NCBI GenBank assembly: GCA_024279255.1
Contig: JAJRRT010000107.1
Location: forward strand, 1 to 64,000
Reading direction: 5' to 3'
Origin: Deltaproteobacteria bacterium
GTDB taxonomy: Bacteria; Desulfobacterota; Desulfuromonadia; Desulfuromonadales; Geopsychrobacteraceae
Length of the DNA: 64,000 nt
Shown here: piece after piece, positions 26,895 to 36,909 of the stretch
Layout: each line of letters starts with the position of its first letter
Numbering within the stretch: the stretch's first letter is position 1
Program-made: the position numbers and the translations under genes
The notes under the pieces: model-generated
What the model saw: the letters and a program-made list of their open reading frames with translations, nothing else
Told to the model about the DNA's origin: nothing
Databases searched by the model: none

Positions 26895-27863
26895 TCAATG
26901 AATCTGTCTCTGCTCCATAAATAAATTACTCCCCTGACGAGACTTAGCGGCCTTTTTGGTTTCCGTACAGATATCAATAATTTCATGTGCTGTTGACAGC
27001 TTACGCATGGTCAGGTCAACGGCGCCCAGACTGAGGCTGACAAAATCATATTGTTTATTGTTCCCTTCCCGATCAGTGGAAACAACATAACCCCTCTTTA
27101 TATCCTCGGCAGAATAGAATTCGCGAATACCTTTGTCGATGCGCTTGATGATTTCAGCAGCAACCGCGCTGCATTTGTCTGCCGGAACGATAATAACAAA
27201 ATCGTCACCCCCGATATGGCCCAGAAATGAGTCTCCACAACCGACAAGATGCATGGAGACTCTGATCACATTGGCAGTAAAGACAATAATCGTGTCGCCC
27301 TGGGCAAAGCCATACAGATCATTGTAGACCTGGAAGTTATCAAGGTCGGCATAGATGACTGTAACTGCAGCGCTATCATTCAAAATCCTGCTCAACTCAG
27401 CCATGATGCTGTTATTACCAGGCAAGCCAGTGTTGGGGTTCGCGTCCAGAGCCAGGTGGTTCAGCCGCTTCAATTCGTTAATTGCTTCACAGAACTTGAG
27501 TTGGTTTTTTATCCGCGCTCTGACCGTGGGGGCATTGAAAGGTTTGATAATGTAGTCAACAGCACCGACTTCGAAGGCCTTGGCCTCTGCGGCGACAGTA
27601 TTAAGGGCGGTGACAAAGATCACGGGAAGGGCTGAAGTCTGTTGATCAGACTTCAATTTTCGACAAAGTTCAAAACCGTCTCCGTCAGACAAAGTCGTTT
27701 CAAGCAGGAGCATATCGACGCTGGCCGTTTTTAACTTTTTTAAAACCTCTTCGACAGATTTAGCCGTTACGACATGATAGTCGCTTTGCAGGGTGCCGAT
27801 CAGCGTGGCCTGATTCAAAACCTTAGGATCAGCAATCAGAATCTTTTTTTTTACGGCGACCAT
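26895..27863 (-). CDS. Receiver-GGDEF protein with Glu at the phosphoacceptor position
   Basis: A 322-residue diguanylate-cyclase-type response regulator. The receiver (about 1-125) keeps the fold and the TKP-like Lys (IIKPF). However, the phosphoacceptor position is Glu55 (MLLLETTLSDGDG) and the acidic pair near residue 11 is AD, so it may be locked in an active-like state or respond without phosphorylation. The GGDEF domain (about 145-310) has a near-intact active site, GGDDF, and so could make c-di-GMP. It shares the ALDANPNTGLPGN linker type with the membrane GGDEF protein at 43.9 kb. It lies 21 bases after the gene at 27885. Confidence 0.85.
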   Translation of the reverse strand: MVAVKKKILIADPKVLNQATLIGTLQSDYHVVTAKSVEEVLKKLKTASVDMLLLETTLSDGDGFELCRKLKSDQQTSALPVIFVTALNTVAAEAKAFEVGAVDYIIKPFNAPTVRARIKNQLKFCEAINELKRLNHLALDANPNTGLPGNNSIMAELSRILNDSAAVTVIYADLDNFQVYNDLYGFAQGDTIIVFTANVIRVSMHLVGCGDSFLGHIGGDDFVIIVPADKCSAVAAEIIKRIDKGIREFYSAEDIKRGYVVSTDREGNNKQYDFVSLSLGAVDLTMRKLSTAHEIIDICTETKKAAKSRQGSNLFMEQRQIH

Positions 27864-27884
27864 GAATAAGACCTTAAAGCCTGA

Positions 27885-28625
27885 TTAAATTGACAGGCTG
27901 ATGCGCTTGTCTGCATACAGCCCATAACTTTTGGCCGTCTGCGGATAGAGGATCGCCCGGCGCTCAACTTCATCGCTCTCCACCACCCCAAGGAGAACGC
28001 TGATCTTTAAATTCAACAGCTCTTCGCTGGCTCCCGATGTCGAACCAGCCCGACTGAATATCAGCCGCAAACGATTCTGCTGTTTAACGCAAAGCCCCTC
28101 TTGATCAATCTCGTCGACAATTTTATGGCTAAATTTTCCGGAGGAAATTATCAGTCTTTCAACAATCAGATTGTATTCGATCAATCCCTCTGCTGAGATC
28201 GGAAACAGCTCCGAATTCCCGCTATCAATCCTGCGGTCACGTGCACATCTGATTCCAGAAGGATCACTGTCTATCTGTTGCACAAGATGCTCTATGCTTT
28301 CCAGAGGGATTTTCAATTGCAGGAGATGCGGGATCAGGTTTTCCTCAACAATCGCCAGACCCAAATTTTGCATCTCAGCATCAGCTGTAACCATGTCGAC
28401 CTTGTTGATTTGTGCCGAGGCTTCCAGCTCTTTGATCAGGCTGCGTAACTTTAAAAAACGCCGCGGATCCTGGTCCTTCTTCTCTTTTTCAGAGTCATTC
28501 GCTCGATCTGGATAATCCTCTGATCGTGGTTCCTTTGAGTTGATACGGGGAAACGGAGAGATCGCTTCAATGCTTCGCAGTAGGTCCTGAGTCGGAAGTG
28601 TTGGATTTTTGATATAGCCTGTCAT
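27885..28625 (-). CDS. Unknown protein next to the receiver-GGDEF gene
   Basis: I do not recognise this 246-residue protein. The first 70 residues are polar and probably disordered. The middle is helical, with SLIKELEASAQINKVDMVTADAEMQNLGLAIVEENLIPHLLQLKIPLESIEHLVQQI, and the C-terminal third looks alpha/beta. ATG 28625 is preferred to the adjacent ATG 28628, because GGGAGG is then 5 bases upstream. It is cotranscribed with the receiver-GGDEF gene after it. Confidence 0.55.
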   Translation of the reverse strand: MTGYIKNPTLPTQDLLRSIEAISPFPRINSKEPRSEDYPDRANDSEKEKKDQDPRRFLKLRSLIKELEASAQINKVDMVTADAEMQNLGLAIVEENLIPHLLQLKIPLESIEHLVQQIDSDPSGIRCARDRRIDSGNSELFPISAEGLIEYNLIVERLIISSGKFSHKIVDEIDQEGLCVKQQNRLRLIFSRAGSTSGASEELLNLKISVLLGVVESDEVERRAILYPQTAKSYGLYADKRISLSI

Positions 28626-28705
28626 CATATCCTCCCTACCCCCTCTTTTAAAATCCTCCTGTTTACTTATCGACCGCTTGTCAGAAAAGTTTTAATGAAT
28701 CAGAA

Positions 28706-28744
28706 ACAAAAAGACACCGAGCTATTAAGAGCGGTGCCTTTTTG
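28706..28744 (-). terminator. Terminator after the radical SAM gene at 28.8 kb
   Basis: On the minus strand AAAAAGGCACCG pairs with CGGTGTCTTTTT (one mismatch inside the stem) around a 14-base loop, with the T-run on the leaving side. It lies 35 bases past the stop at 28779. Confidence 0.7.
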
Positions 28745-28778
28745 TTATCAGAAATCTGTCTGTTGTCGCTTCGGGCCG

Positions 28779-29915
28779 CTAAAACATCCCTTTTCGCATC
28801 TGCTCTTGAATCAAGGCGTTAAGCTTCGCGTCGACGTTCTCCGGTGTGATCTGCTGCTGGCGGCAGATCTCCTCAACCTGTGTCAACCGACTGGGAATCT
28901 GCATATCACTCAAGTTCAGAAAATGACCGGTCCGCTTGCCGACCTGAAAACAGGCCCGTTCCTGCGGTGGCAGATTGATGAATTTCTGCAGAACAGCGAT
29001 GAGCCGCTCCTTGTCTTGCGGCAGGGTCCCGTCGATCTCCTGCAGCAGGTTGAACATGTGATCACTCTTGATCCGGCTGGTGACGTTGTCGAGATTTTGG
29101 ATCAACAGCAGGATTTCCTCGGCCTGTACCAGATCTGAAGGGCGCTGCCAGTGGCAATCTTCGGCTCCGGCAAACAGGTCATTAGAGTCAGGGATGCGTA
29201 AGGTCCGAAAGCGGATAAAGTCGGGATTGATCTGATTGAGAGCATCGGCGGTCTCCAGGGCATGTTCCCTCGAAAACTCACGCCCGCCAATGCCGATCAG
29301 GACATATTCGGAGAGTTCGATCCCGGCCTGCCTGGTCTTGACCCCGGCTTCAATTTGCTGGGCTTTGCTGACCCCTTTTTTGATCATCTGCAGCACCGTA
29401 TCAGAGGCGGTTTCCAGCCCGATGTGGATACGGTTCAGTCCGGAAGCGGCCATCTGCTGAAGATGATCCTCACTGATCCGGGCGATCGTGGCAGAGCGCG
29501 CGTAGCTGGTGATCCGCTTGATTTCGGGGAAACATTCTCTGAGATGGGTTAATACCCTGATGACCTGATCCGGCTTCATCACCAGGCTGTCAGCATCCTG
29601 CAGAAAGACCGACTCCATCCCGCCCTGAAGCCAGTTGCGAGCCGAATAGAAAGCCTGCTCATCGCCCGGGGAGAGTTCTTGGAGGTTAAGCTCCGCAGAG
29701 CCCGGTTTGTTCTTGAGCAGATCGATGAAACCGGCGAGGGTATCGATATCCTGAATGACATCGGCAACCGGTCGCAGCGAAAAGGGATGCTTTTTATAAA
29801 CTGAGCAGAAGGTACAGCGGTTCCAGGGACAGTTGCGGGTCAGGCGCAACAGCAGACTGCCAGCCTCACTAGGCGGCCTGATCGGCCCAAGTTCAAAGCC
29901 TGCATAATCTTCCAT
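28779..29915 (-). CDS. Radical SAM protein with CX4CX2C cluster motif
   Basis: A 378-residue radical SAM enzyme. The cluster Cys are C29, C34 and C37 in NCPWNRCTFCSVYK, a CX4CX2C spacing rather than the canonical CX3CX2C. I know this variant from one COG1032 subgroup (RGCPWNRCTFC). The downstream core has FLQDADS, RSATIARISEDHLQQMAASGLNRIHIGLETASD, and IGIGGREF, as expected of a SAM barrel. No B12 domain. Substrate unknown. GAAGGAG precedes the ATG. It follows the membrane protease gene by 13 bases on the same strand. Confidence 0.85.
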   Translation of the reverse strand: MEDYAGFELGPIRPPSEAGSLLLRLTRNCPWNRCTFCSVYKKHPFSLRPVADVIQDIDTLAGFIDLLKNKPGSAELNLQELSPGDEQAFYSARNWLQGGMESVFLQDADSLVMKPDQVIRVLTHLRECFPEIKRITSYARSATIARISEDHLQQMAASGLNRIHIGLETASDTVLQMIKKGVSKAQQIEAGVKTRQAGIELSEYVLIGIGGREFSREHALETADALNQINPDFIRFRTLRIPDSNDLFAGAEDCHWQRPSDLVQAEEILLLIQNLDNVTSRIKSDHMFNLLQEIDGTLPQDKERLIAVLQKFINLPPQERACFQVGKRTGHFLNLSDMQIPSRLTQVEEICRQQQITPENVDAKLNALIQEQMRKGMF

Positions 29916-29928
29916 CCTTACTCCTTCT

Positions 29929-30861
29929 TTACAGCCCTTGCAGAGGTCCCTGCATCATCAGCATCCCGACGGAGGTCACCGCCAGCAGGAAAAGAAAGGC
30001 GACCCCCATACCGATCCGTTTCCCCATAGGAACATCGTAGTAACGGGCTCGCTCGGTTTTAGATGTCTTAAACGATTTATAGATCTGAAAACTACCCAAC
30101 AACAGAATCAGGGCAATAATCGGCGACCAGGTCAGATAGAAGAGCGCCCCCGCTCCCAGCAATCCCAGTATCCAGAGCTTGGGACTGATGACGCCGATAA
30201 TCCGTCCACCATCCAGCGGAGAGATCGGCAGCAAATTGAACAGGTTGAGCAGAAAACCGCTCGAAGCCAGGGCGTACCAGAAGAGATTCCCCGTCGCCAT
30301 GCCGATCGCGACGCAGCCGATGGCGCCAATTGTCCCGAGCAGTGGACCACCGTAGGCCCCCACCGCTTCGACAAAGGCGTTCTTCGGCATCTTTTTCATC
30401 ACGATGTGCGCGCCGACAAAGGGGATGAACATCGGTGCCGTCGCCGGAATCCCCATCATACGCAGGGCGAAGACATGCCCCATTTCGTGGATGAAGATCA
30501 GCGCCACAAACCCCGCAGCAAAAGACCATCCCCAGAACATCGCGTAGGCCCAGATGCTGATCAGCATGCTGATGAAAGTCTTGAACTTGCCGATTTGCAG
30601 GATAACGGCCAGATATTTCAGCTTGCCAAAAATGAAGAACAACACAAGTCCGATCGAACCGAACTTGCGCAATCCCCCTTTCGGTTTAGGCTCTGCGGCC
30701 ACAAAGGAACCATCACCGACAGGGTGAAGGTCCACGACATCTGTAGAGTGGAGAGGCGGTGCCTTCCAGTGCTCAGGCTCAAGGGGATCGGAATTATCTG
30801 AAGTTTGTTCAACAGTGTGGGGCGTAGTCACAGTCATATTCTCTTGTTGGGTTTCTCGCAT
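29929..30861 (-). CDS. Site-2 protease family membrane metallopeptidase
   Basis: About 310 residues, with a polar N-terminal 60 then five or six membrane helices. Zinc-binding HEMGH sits around residue 125-131 and the third ligand is in NLLPISPLDGGR, so the M50 catalytic site is complete. Such proteases cut transmembrane substrates, for example anti-sigma factors, but no partner is obvious here. The start is uncertain: ATG 30861 and ATG 30837 are both possible and neither has a good ribosome site. The next gene downstream is the radical SAM gene, 13 bases away. Confidence 0.85.
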   Translation of the reverse strand: MRETQQENMTVTTPHTVEQTSDNSDPLEPEHWKAPPLHSTDVVDLHPVGDGSFVAAEPKPKGGLRKFGSIGLVLFFIFGKLKYLAVILQIGKFKTFISMLISIWAYAMFWGWSFAAGFVALIFIHEMGHVFALRMMGIPATAPMFIPFVGAHIVMKKMPKNAFVEAVGAYGGPLLGTIGAIGCVAIGMATGNLFWYALASSGFLLNLFNLLPISPLDGGRIIGVISPKLWILGLLGAGALFYLTWSPIIALILLLGSFQIYKSFKTSKTERARYYDVPMGKRIGMGVAFLFLLAVTSVGMLMMQGPLQGL

Positions 30862-30881
30862 CGACAATACTAAAGGGGTTA

Positions 30882-30983
30882 TTACTTTTTCCCCTTCTTC
30901 TCCTTCTTTTCGGCCTTCTTTTCTTTCGGAGTCTTGGTTGCTACTTTCTTAGTTGCTTTCTTACTATCCTGGCCTTTTGCCAT
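30882..30983 (-). CDS. Very small Lys-rich protein (33 residues)
   Basis: A short reading frame begins MAKGQDSKKATKKV and ends in a run of Lys and Glu; more than half of its residues are Lys or Glu. GGGAG lies 9 bases before the ATG. It overlaps no other gene and runs in the same direction as the protease gene, whose start is 20 bases downstream of its stop. Lys-rich miniproteins of this kind are common in Desulfuromonadales genomes as far as I recall. Function unknown. Confidence 0.5.
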   Translation of the reverse strand: MAKGQDSKKATKKVATKTPKEKKAEKKEKKGKK

Positions 30984-31249
30984 GGTGTGTACTCCCTGTT
31001 ATTTAAAGTTATGCTGCTGGTCCACAATTAGTACTGATCCTCCATCATATACCACTCCTTTAATCGGGAGCAGAATATTTACATTCCGATAATCTCCTGA
31101 TTATCAGCCGTCCCCCTTAGAAACTCATATTCTATTGATTTATCGAGGCTTTATTGCAATTTATCCATTTCATGATAATGATTATAGGGTAGATATTGGC
31201 TCTCTTGCTTTGATGCAATCGCCCCGCCCATGATGAAAGGAGAACGTCC

Positions 31250-31663
31250 ATGGGATTTTTCAGCAAGAAAGTAAATTACCCGGAGCTTGCAGAGGACACT
31301 ATGGCTGCAAAGCAGATTCACGCTATTGAGGGTTCGCTCAAAGAGTTGATCGGCCAGATTTCTGACCCGCTTGAGGTCGTCCCTGTTGACGGCCACGCTT
31401 TTGTCTTCATCGGCAAGCCACCCAAGCGATTCGGCATGGCGATGCTCGATGATGGTGTGCACAGCCTCGGAGCCGCGGCCAAGGAGCACGGGATTGACCA
31501 GATCCAACTGCAGAAGATTAACGAAAAGCTACGCAACGCTTACCTTCACTGCCAGGATGCCCCGCGCTATAAAACCAGCATCGACGGCAAAGCAGTGGTG
31601 GTTACCCCCAGCGAACAGCTGGCAAAAGAAGTCAGCGAGATCACAAAAAATATTTACAACTGA
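31250..31663 (+). CDS. Conserved-looking protein of unknown function, 137 residues
   Basis: I do not recognise this protein. It has no signal peptide or membrane helix. Its middle (VVPVDGHAFVFIGKPPKRFGMAMLDDG) looks like two beta strands and the rest is helical. AAAGGAGA lies 6 bases before the ATG and a strong terminator follows, so it is a well-formed single-gene unit. Upstream, from 30984 to 31249, I see no gene. Confidence 0.65.
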   Translation: MGFFSKKVNYPELAEDTMAAKQIHAIEGSLKELIGQISDPLEVVPVDGHAFVFIGKPPKRFGMAMLDDGVHSLGAAAKEHGIDQIQLQKINEKLRNAYLHCQDAPRYKTSIDGKAVVVTPSEQLAKEVSEITKNIYN

Positions 31664-31683
31664 AGGTTGCAACAATCGGGGCT

Positions 31684-31738
31684 AAAACCGGGATCGAAAC
31701 TTTTCGCGAACGAAAGTGTTTCTTCCGGTTTTTTTTTT
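31684..31738 (+). terminator. Rho-independent terminator after the 31.3 kb gene
   Basis: AAAACCGG (31684-31691) pairs with CCGGTTTT (31725-31732) and GAAAC pairs with GTTTC inside it. The stem runs straight into an unbroken T-run ending at 31738. Confidence 0.88.
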
Positions 31739-31750
31739 GCGCGACAGCGT

Positions 31751-32974
31751 TTACTTCCCGGTAATACTTCTCCATAGCCGCTCATAAGGCAAACTGAGAA
31801 AATCGATACTCAAGCGTTCGTGAGACTCCAGCAAAGGAAAACCCCGCCCCTTAACCGCCTCTTCGATCCCCGGCATATGCAAAGCCCCCCAGGGGATCAG
31901 AATTGTCCGGTATTTCTGTAACCCTTTCGGCAGGTAACTCAATACCGACTGGTTCCGTTTCTCGACCAGATCTTCCATCAAGATCTGATTGGTCTCCGCG
32001 GTCATGTTCTGCTCTGCCCACTGGTTGAATTCGAGGTAGCCACTGCTCAGTGAACTGCTATTCAACAGATAAGTACCGATCGCATTGAGAACTTCAATCG
32101 AACGCGGATTAAACTCTTGCAGGTCGATATCGGCACGCAAAATGTCCGGCACATCAGACTCCGCAGAGAACGGCAGGTCGAGCGATTCCGCCTCAATCAG
32201 ACGACCGGGGAATCTAAGCTTTTCCTGTGAATCCAACCCCAGCAACTCGGCCATCTTACCGTAACTGAATTTGTCTTTCAGCAACCCCTGTTCATCACTG
32301 ACCCCCTCGGCCAACAACAGGGTCGATCCGGTATTGAAAGAATCCGCAAGCTCAGCGTAGTAGTCCTCGCGCCCCATATGGATCATGCCGGCCAGGCGGA
32401 TCTCCTTATCATTCTGCGCGTAAACTTTTTCGACCATATAGAGCCCGTTCGGCTTCAAGCGCACGAAGCCGGCGGTATATTCATCGATCAGACTACTGGT
32501 CGCCGCATACCCGAACACCAGCATGATCAGGGGGAAGATTGGGATAGTCACCAGACCAAAACGCAGCAAATTCCACCCGCTAAAAGCCGGCCCCTCAAAT
32601 TGGCTCCGAATTAACAGCAGACTCTCGTCATTCTCGCGCCGGATTGATTCTAGCGCCAGCCAACCGAGCAGCAGTTGTCCGCAGGCCGCATAAAGCAAGT
32701 AATGACTTCCCGCAACAGGTTGCAGCGGCCAGAAATCGAGAAGTCCCCACAGCAAATAAGCCAGCAGCGGGACAAAGGTCGCTTTTCTCAGGTGACGATT
32801 CAAGCCAAGCCCGTAATAAACCAGCACCGCCAGAATGAACAAAAAGAAATTAGACACACCGAGCAGCCCCCAAAGAGGTTCGAGCTGCCAAGAGGGGGTC
32901 AGCAGTTCGCTAAGGATGCTCAAACCAGCAGTCACATGAAACAGGATAAGGAACAGGTTGGCTATTCTTAGCAT
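31751..32974 (-). CDS. Membrane protein with C-terminal TraB/TIKI-like domain
   Basis: A 407-residue protein with about five membrane helices in the first 160 residues. A soluble domain follows that carries GMIHMGREDYYAEL, then LLLAEGVSD, and near the end IPWGALHMPGIEEAV. These three sites match the two conserved His/Glu blocks of the TraB/PrgY/GumN/TIKI superfamily, some of which are metal-dependent proteases. The assignment rests on motifs seen by eye. The opposite topology (membrane part first) is less usual than the C-terminal anchors of TraB. Its end converges on the previous terminator. Confidence 0.65.
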   Translation of the reverse strand: MLRIANLFLILFHVTAGLSILSELLTPSWQLEPLWGLLGVSNFFLFILAVLVYYGLGLNRHLRKATFVPLLAYLLWGLLDFWPLQPVAGSHYLLYAACGQLLLGWLALESIRRENDESLLLIRSQFEGPAFSGWNLLRFGLVTIPIFPLIMLVFGYAATSSLIDEYTAGFVRLKPNGLYMVEKVYAQNDKEIRLAGMIHMGREDYYAELADSFNTGSTLLLAEGVSDEQGLLKDKFSYGKMAELLGLDSQEKLRFPGRLIEAESLDLPFSAESDVPDILRADIDLQEFNPRSIEVLNAIGTYLLNSSSLSSGYLEFNQWAEQNMTAETNQILMEDLVEKRNQSVLSYLPKGLQKYRTILIPWGALHMPGIEEAVKGRGFPLLESHERLSIDFLSLPYERLWRSITGK

Positions 32975-33140
32975 TTAAATTCTGTAGACTCTGAGTTAAG
33001 GGAGAGATGTAAACGACGACAGGCAGGTAATATACAAGAAAAACACAAAGACTGCTCGGCTAAACGCAACGAACCAGATCATGAATGAGAAGTATTGGTA
33101 GAGAATGAACCCTCCCCCGCCAAAGTTAACAGCTCCCCTC

Positions 33141-33230
33141 CTACATCAACAAGCTGGTCTGAACATAAGCCAGATACCCCGCAATGATCACGGCGATTAC
33201 GATCAGAATAAACACTAATGGTTTAGGCAT
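33141..33230 (-). CDS. Single-helix membrane miniprotein, 29 residues
   Basis: A short frame MPKPLVFILIVIAVIIAG plus a tail LAYVQTSLLM forms one membrane helix with a basic residue at the N-terminus. GGGAGAAG lies about 4 bases before the ATG. It sits alone in the otherwise empty 32975-33343 interval. Comparable single-helix miniproteins act as subunits or regulators of membrane complexes, but no partner can be named here. Confidence 0.5.
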   Translation of the reverse strand: MPKPLVFILIVIAVIIAGYLAYVQTSLLM

Positions 33231-33343
33231 CTCTTCTCCCTATAACAAGATCATAGAAAACATCACAAAAATTAGTGTAGCATTGCAGGGCATGACTGCA
33301 AAATCCCCTCTCTCCCAACAACAGATATAAAAAGGAGCCTTTC

Positions 33344-34282
33344 GTGGCTGGATCATCAAAAAAAGTTATCTATGCTGCTTTAGCTGGCAACACCCTGGTT
33401 GCGATTACAAAGTTTATCGCGGCGACGATGACCGGCAGCTCGGCGATGCTCTCGGAGGGGATCCACTCGGTGGTCGATACCGGCAACCAGTTGCTCCTGC
33501 TACTGGGGTTACACAAGGCAAAAAAACCGGCGGACGACCGCTTCCCCTTCGGGCATGGCAAAGAGGTATATTTCTGGAGTTTTGTTGTCGCGCTCTTGAT
33601 CTTTGCCGTCGGCGCCGGTGTTTCTCTTTACGAAGGAATCCATCAGCTCTCCAATCCATCACCGATCAGCAGCCCCTACATCAACTATATCGTCCTTGTT
33701 CTAGCCATGCTCTTTGAGGGCGCAGCCTTCTATTTCGCCCTGACAGAATTTTCGCGCGCCAAGGGTAAATGGGGCTATTTCGAAGCGGTCCGTAAGGGAA
33801 AAGATCCGACCACCTTCGTAGTGCTGTTTGAAGACTCGGCGGCGATGCTCGGCCTGCTGGTCGCTTTCTTTGGTGTCCTGCTTTCACAGGTGACCGGTAA
33901 TCTCATCTACGATGGTCTGGCCTCGATCATCATCGGCCTGATTCTGGGCGGCACGGCGATCTGGCTGGCCTATGAAACCAAAGGGCTGCTGATCGGCGAA
34001 AGCGCCAACGTTAAAGTGGTTGCGGATATCCGCAAGGTCGTCGCTGGCTACCCTCAGGTCGAACATGTCAATCAGGTGCTGACCATGCACATGGGACCGC
34101 AATATATTTTGGTCAACCTGAGCGTCGATTTTTCTGACCAGACCACTGCCACAGAGCTTGAAGAGACTATCGCCAAGTTGGATACACAAATAAAAGAAGC
34201 CTGGCCGAACGTCAAAAAGGTCTTTATTGAAGCTGAGGCGCGCAGATCTGCCCTCACTGAAACGACAGAGAAAGAATCATAA
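33344..34282 (+). CDS. Cation diffusion facilitator transporter
   Basis: A 312-residue CDF protein. SSAMLSEGIHSVVDTGNQ is the conserved helix II metal-site region. DRFPFGHGKEVYFWSF is the typical loop, and a second metal site lies in FEDSAAMLG, followed by YDGLASIIIG. The C-terminal cytoplasmic domain (about 210-300) is the regulatory dimerisation domain. It exports Zn2+ or a similar divalent metal in exchange for protons. The GTG start has AAGGAG 7 bases upstream. The RluA-like gene follows after 6 bases. Confidence 0.92.
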   Translation: MAGSSKKVIYAALAGNTLVAITKFIAATMTGSSAMLSEGIHSVVDTGNQLLLLLGLHKAKKPADDRFPFGHGKEVYFWSFVVALLIFAVGAGVSLYEGIHQLSNPSPISSPYINYIVLVLAMLFEGAAFYFALTEFSRAKGKWGYFEAVRKGKDPTTFVVLFEDSAAMLGLLVAFFGVLLSQVTGNLIYDGLASIIIGLILGGTAIWLAYETKGLLIGESANVKVVADIRKVVAGYPQVEHVNQVLTMHMGPQYILVNLSVDFSDQTTATELEETIAKLDTQIKEAWPNVKKVFIEAEARRSALTETTEKES

Positions 34283-34288
34283 GCTCCT

Positions 34289-35170
34289 ATGGGGATTTCC
34301 AAGTACCCATCAGCGGTCAGTCTGCCGCGCATGACAAAGCCCTACCCGACAATCCTCGAATTTCTGGTCGAGCGGTTTCCGAGCATCGAGCAGTCAGTAT
34401 GGGAAGAACGGATTCAGACGGGCAAGGTACGGGATGAGGCCGGGAGACCGATCACCTTCGCAACACCGTTTAGACCTCAGAAAAAGCTGCTCTACTTCAG
34501 AGAGGTCGAAGAGGAGGCCTTGATTCCGCTGAAAGAAAAGATCCTCTTTCAAAACGCTGAGATCCTCGTCGCCTGCAAACCCCCTTTTCTCCCCGTCACG
34601 CCATCAGGCCCTTATATCGATCAATGCCTGCTCAATCGCTTGAAAGAAAAACCCGGAAATCAGGAGCTGGTACCACTTCACCGAATTGATCGTGAAACTT
34701 CAGGACTGGTCCTCTTTTCGAAGAACAAAGAGACTCGCGGAGCCTACGGTGACCTCTTCTTAAACGATCGTATTGAAAAAACCTATGAGGCTCTTGCCGA
34801 GGTCAGTCAGCTCCCGGATGAAAACGACTGGACGGTGGAAAATAGACTGGTCGAGTCGCAACCCTGGTTCCGGATGCAAGAGGTTCCAGGAGTTGTGAAC
34901 GCTCGATCTCGAATCAAACTCCTGGCGTTCAAGGAGAATCGAGCACATTTCAAGCTCTATCCGATCACCGGCAAGAAGCATCAACTGAGAATTCATATGA
35001 GCGGACTCGGTTTCCGCATCATGAACGACAGGTATTACCCGCAACTGCTCCCCAAGCAAGCAGACGATCTGGAAAACCCGCTGCAACTGATTGCACGCAG
35101 TCTGAAGTTTGTCGATCCTGTTTCCGGGAGCGAGATGGAATTTAAATCGGAGCGCAGACTCCTTTTTTGA
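34289..35170 (+). CDS. RluA-family pseudouridine synthase
   Basis: A 293-residue RNA pseudouridine synthase. PLHRIDRETSGLVLFSK holds the catalytic Asp of motif II, and KTYEALAEV and GKKHQLRIHM are the other conserved blocks. An S4-like N-terminal segment is present (VWEERIQTGKV). The target RNA is unknown. The start at 34289 has no SD; it follows the CDF gene by 6 bases and may be translationally coupled. Confidence 0.9.
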   Translation: MGISKYPSAVSLPRMTKPYPTILEFLVERFPSIEQSVWEERIQTGKVRDEAGRPITFATPFRPQKKLLYFREVEEEALIPLKEKILFQNAEILVACKPPFLPVTPSGPYIDQCLLNRLKEKPGNQELVPLHRIDRETSGLVLFSKNKETRGAYGDLFLNDRIEKTYEALAEVSQLPDENDWTVENRLVESQPWFRMQEVPGVVNARSRIKLLAFKENRAHFKLYPITGKKHQLRIHMSGLGFRIMNDRYYPQLLPKQADDLENPLQLIARSLKFVDPVSGSEMEFKSERRLLF

Positions 35171-35246
35171 TGCAGTCTCAGTCTCACAATCGTGCAATAA
35201 TATCGAAACTCCGCTTCTGCATACTCCGCGACCTTCAGGTGACCCG

Positions 35247-35471
35247 ATGGAACCAAGCCCCGCATTTAATCACAAGGCCCTGATTGATCTGGCCGCGATG
35301 CGCATGCCCTTCGGCAAATATGAAGGGATGCGACTGATCGACCTGCCCGAACCCTATGTGGTCTGGTTTCACAGCCAAGGCTTTCCCGAAGGGAAGCTCG
35401 GACAGATGTTGGGAACAGTCTATGAAATCAAGGTCAACGGCCTGGAATACCTCTTCGACCCCTTGCGCTAG
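35247..35471 (+). CDS. DUF3820 family protein
   Basis: A 74-residue protein with MPFGKYEGMRLIDLPEPYVVWFHSQGFPEGKLGQML, the hallmark of DUF3820, which resembles a small domain seen in some exonuclease-like proteins. Function unknown. AGGTGA lies 6 bases before ATG 35247. It lies between the pseudouridine synthase and dbpA-like genes in one orientation. Confidence 0.8.
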   Translation: MEPSPAFNHKALIDLAAMRMPFGKYEGMRLIDLPEPYVVWFHSQGFPEGKLGQMLGTVYEIKVNGLEYLFDPLR

Positions 35472-35505
35472 TGACCAACCTTATCCCTCAGGAATAGAAA
35501 AGCCC

Positions 35506-36888
<1,383 letters not shown>

Positions 36889-36909
36889 AACTGTCAGGAA
36901 GAATAGATT

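Noticed and set aside
29938-30801. 287-residue plus-strand frame rich in Arg, Gln and His opposite the membrane protease
   Set aside because: Composition is that of the complement of a membrane-helix gene, and the minus strand encodes intact HEMGH and DGG motifs.
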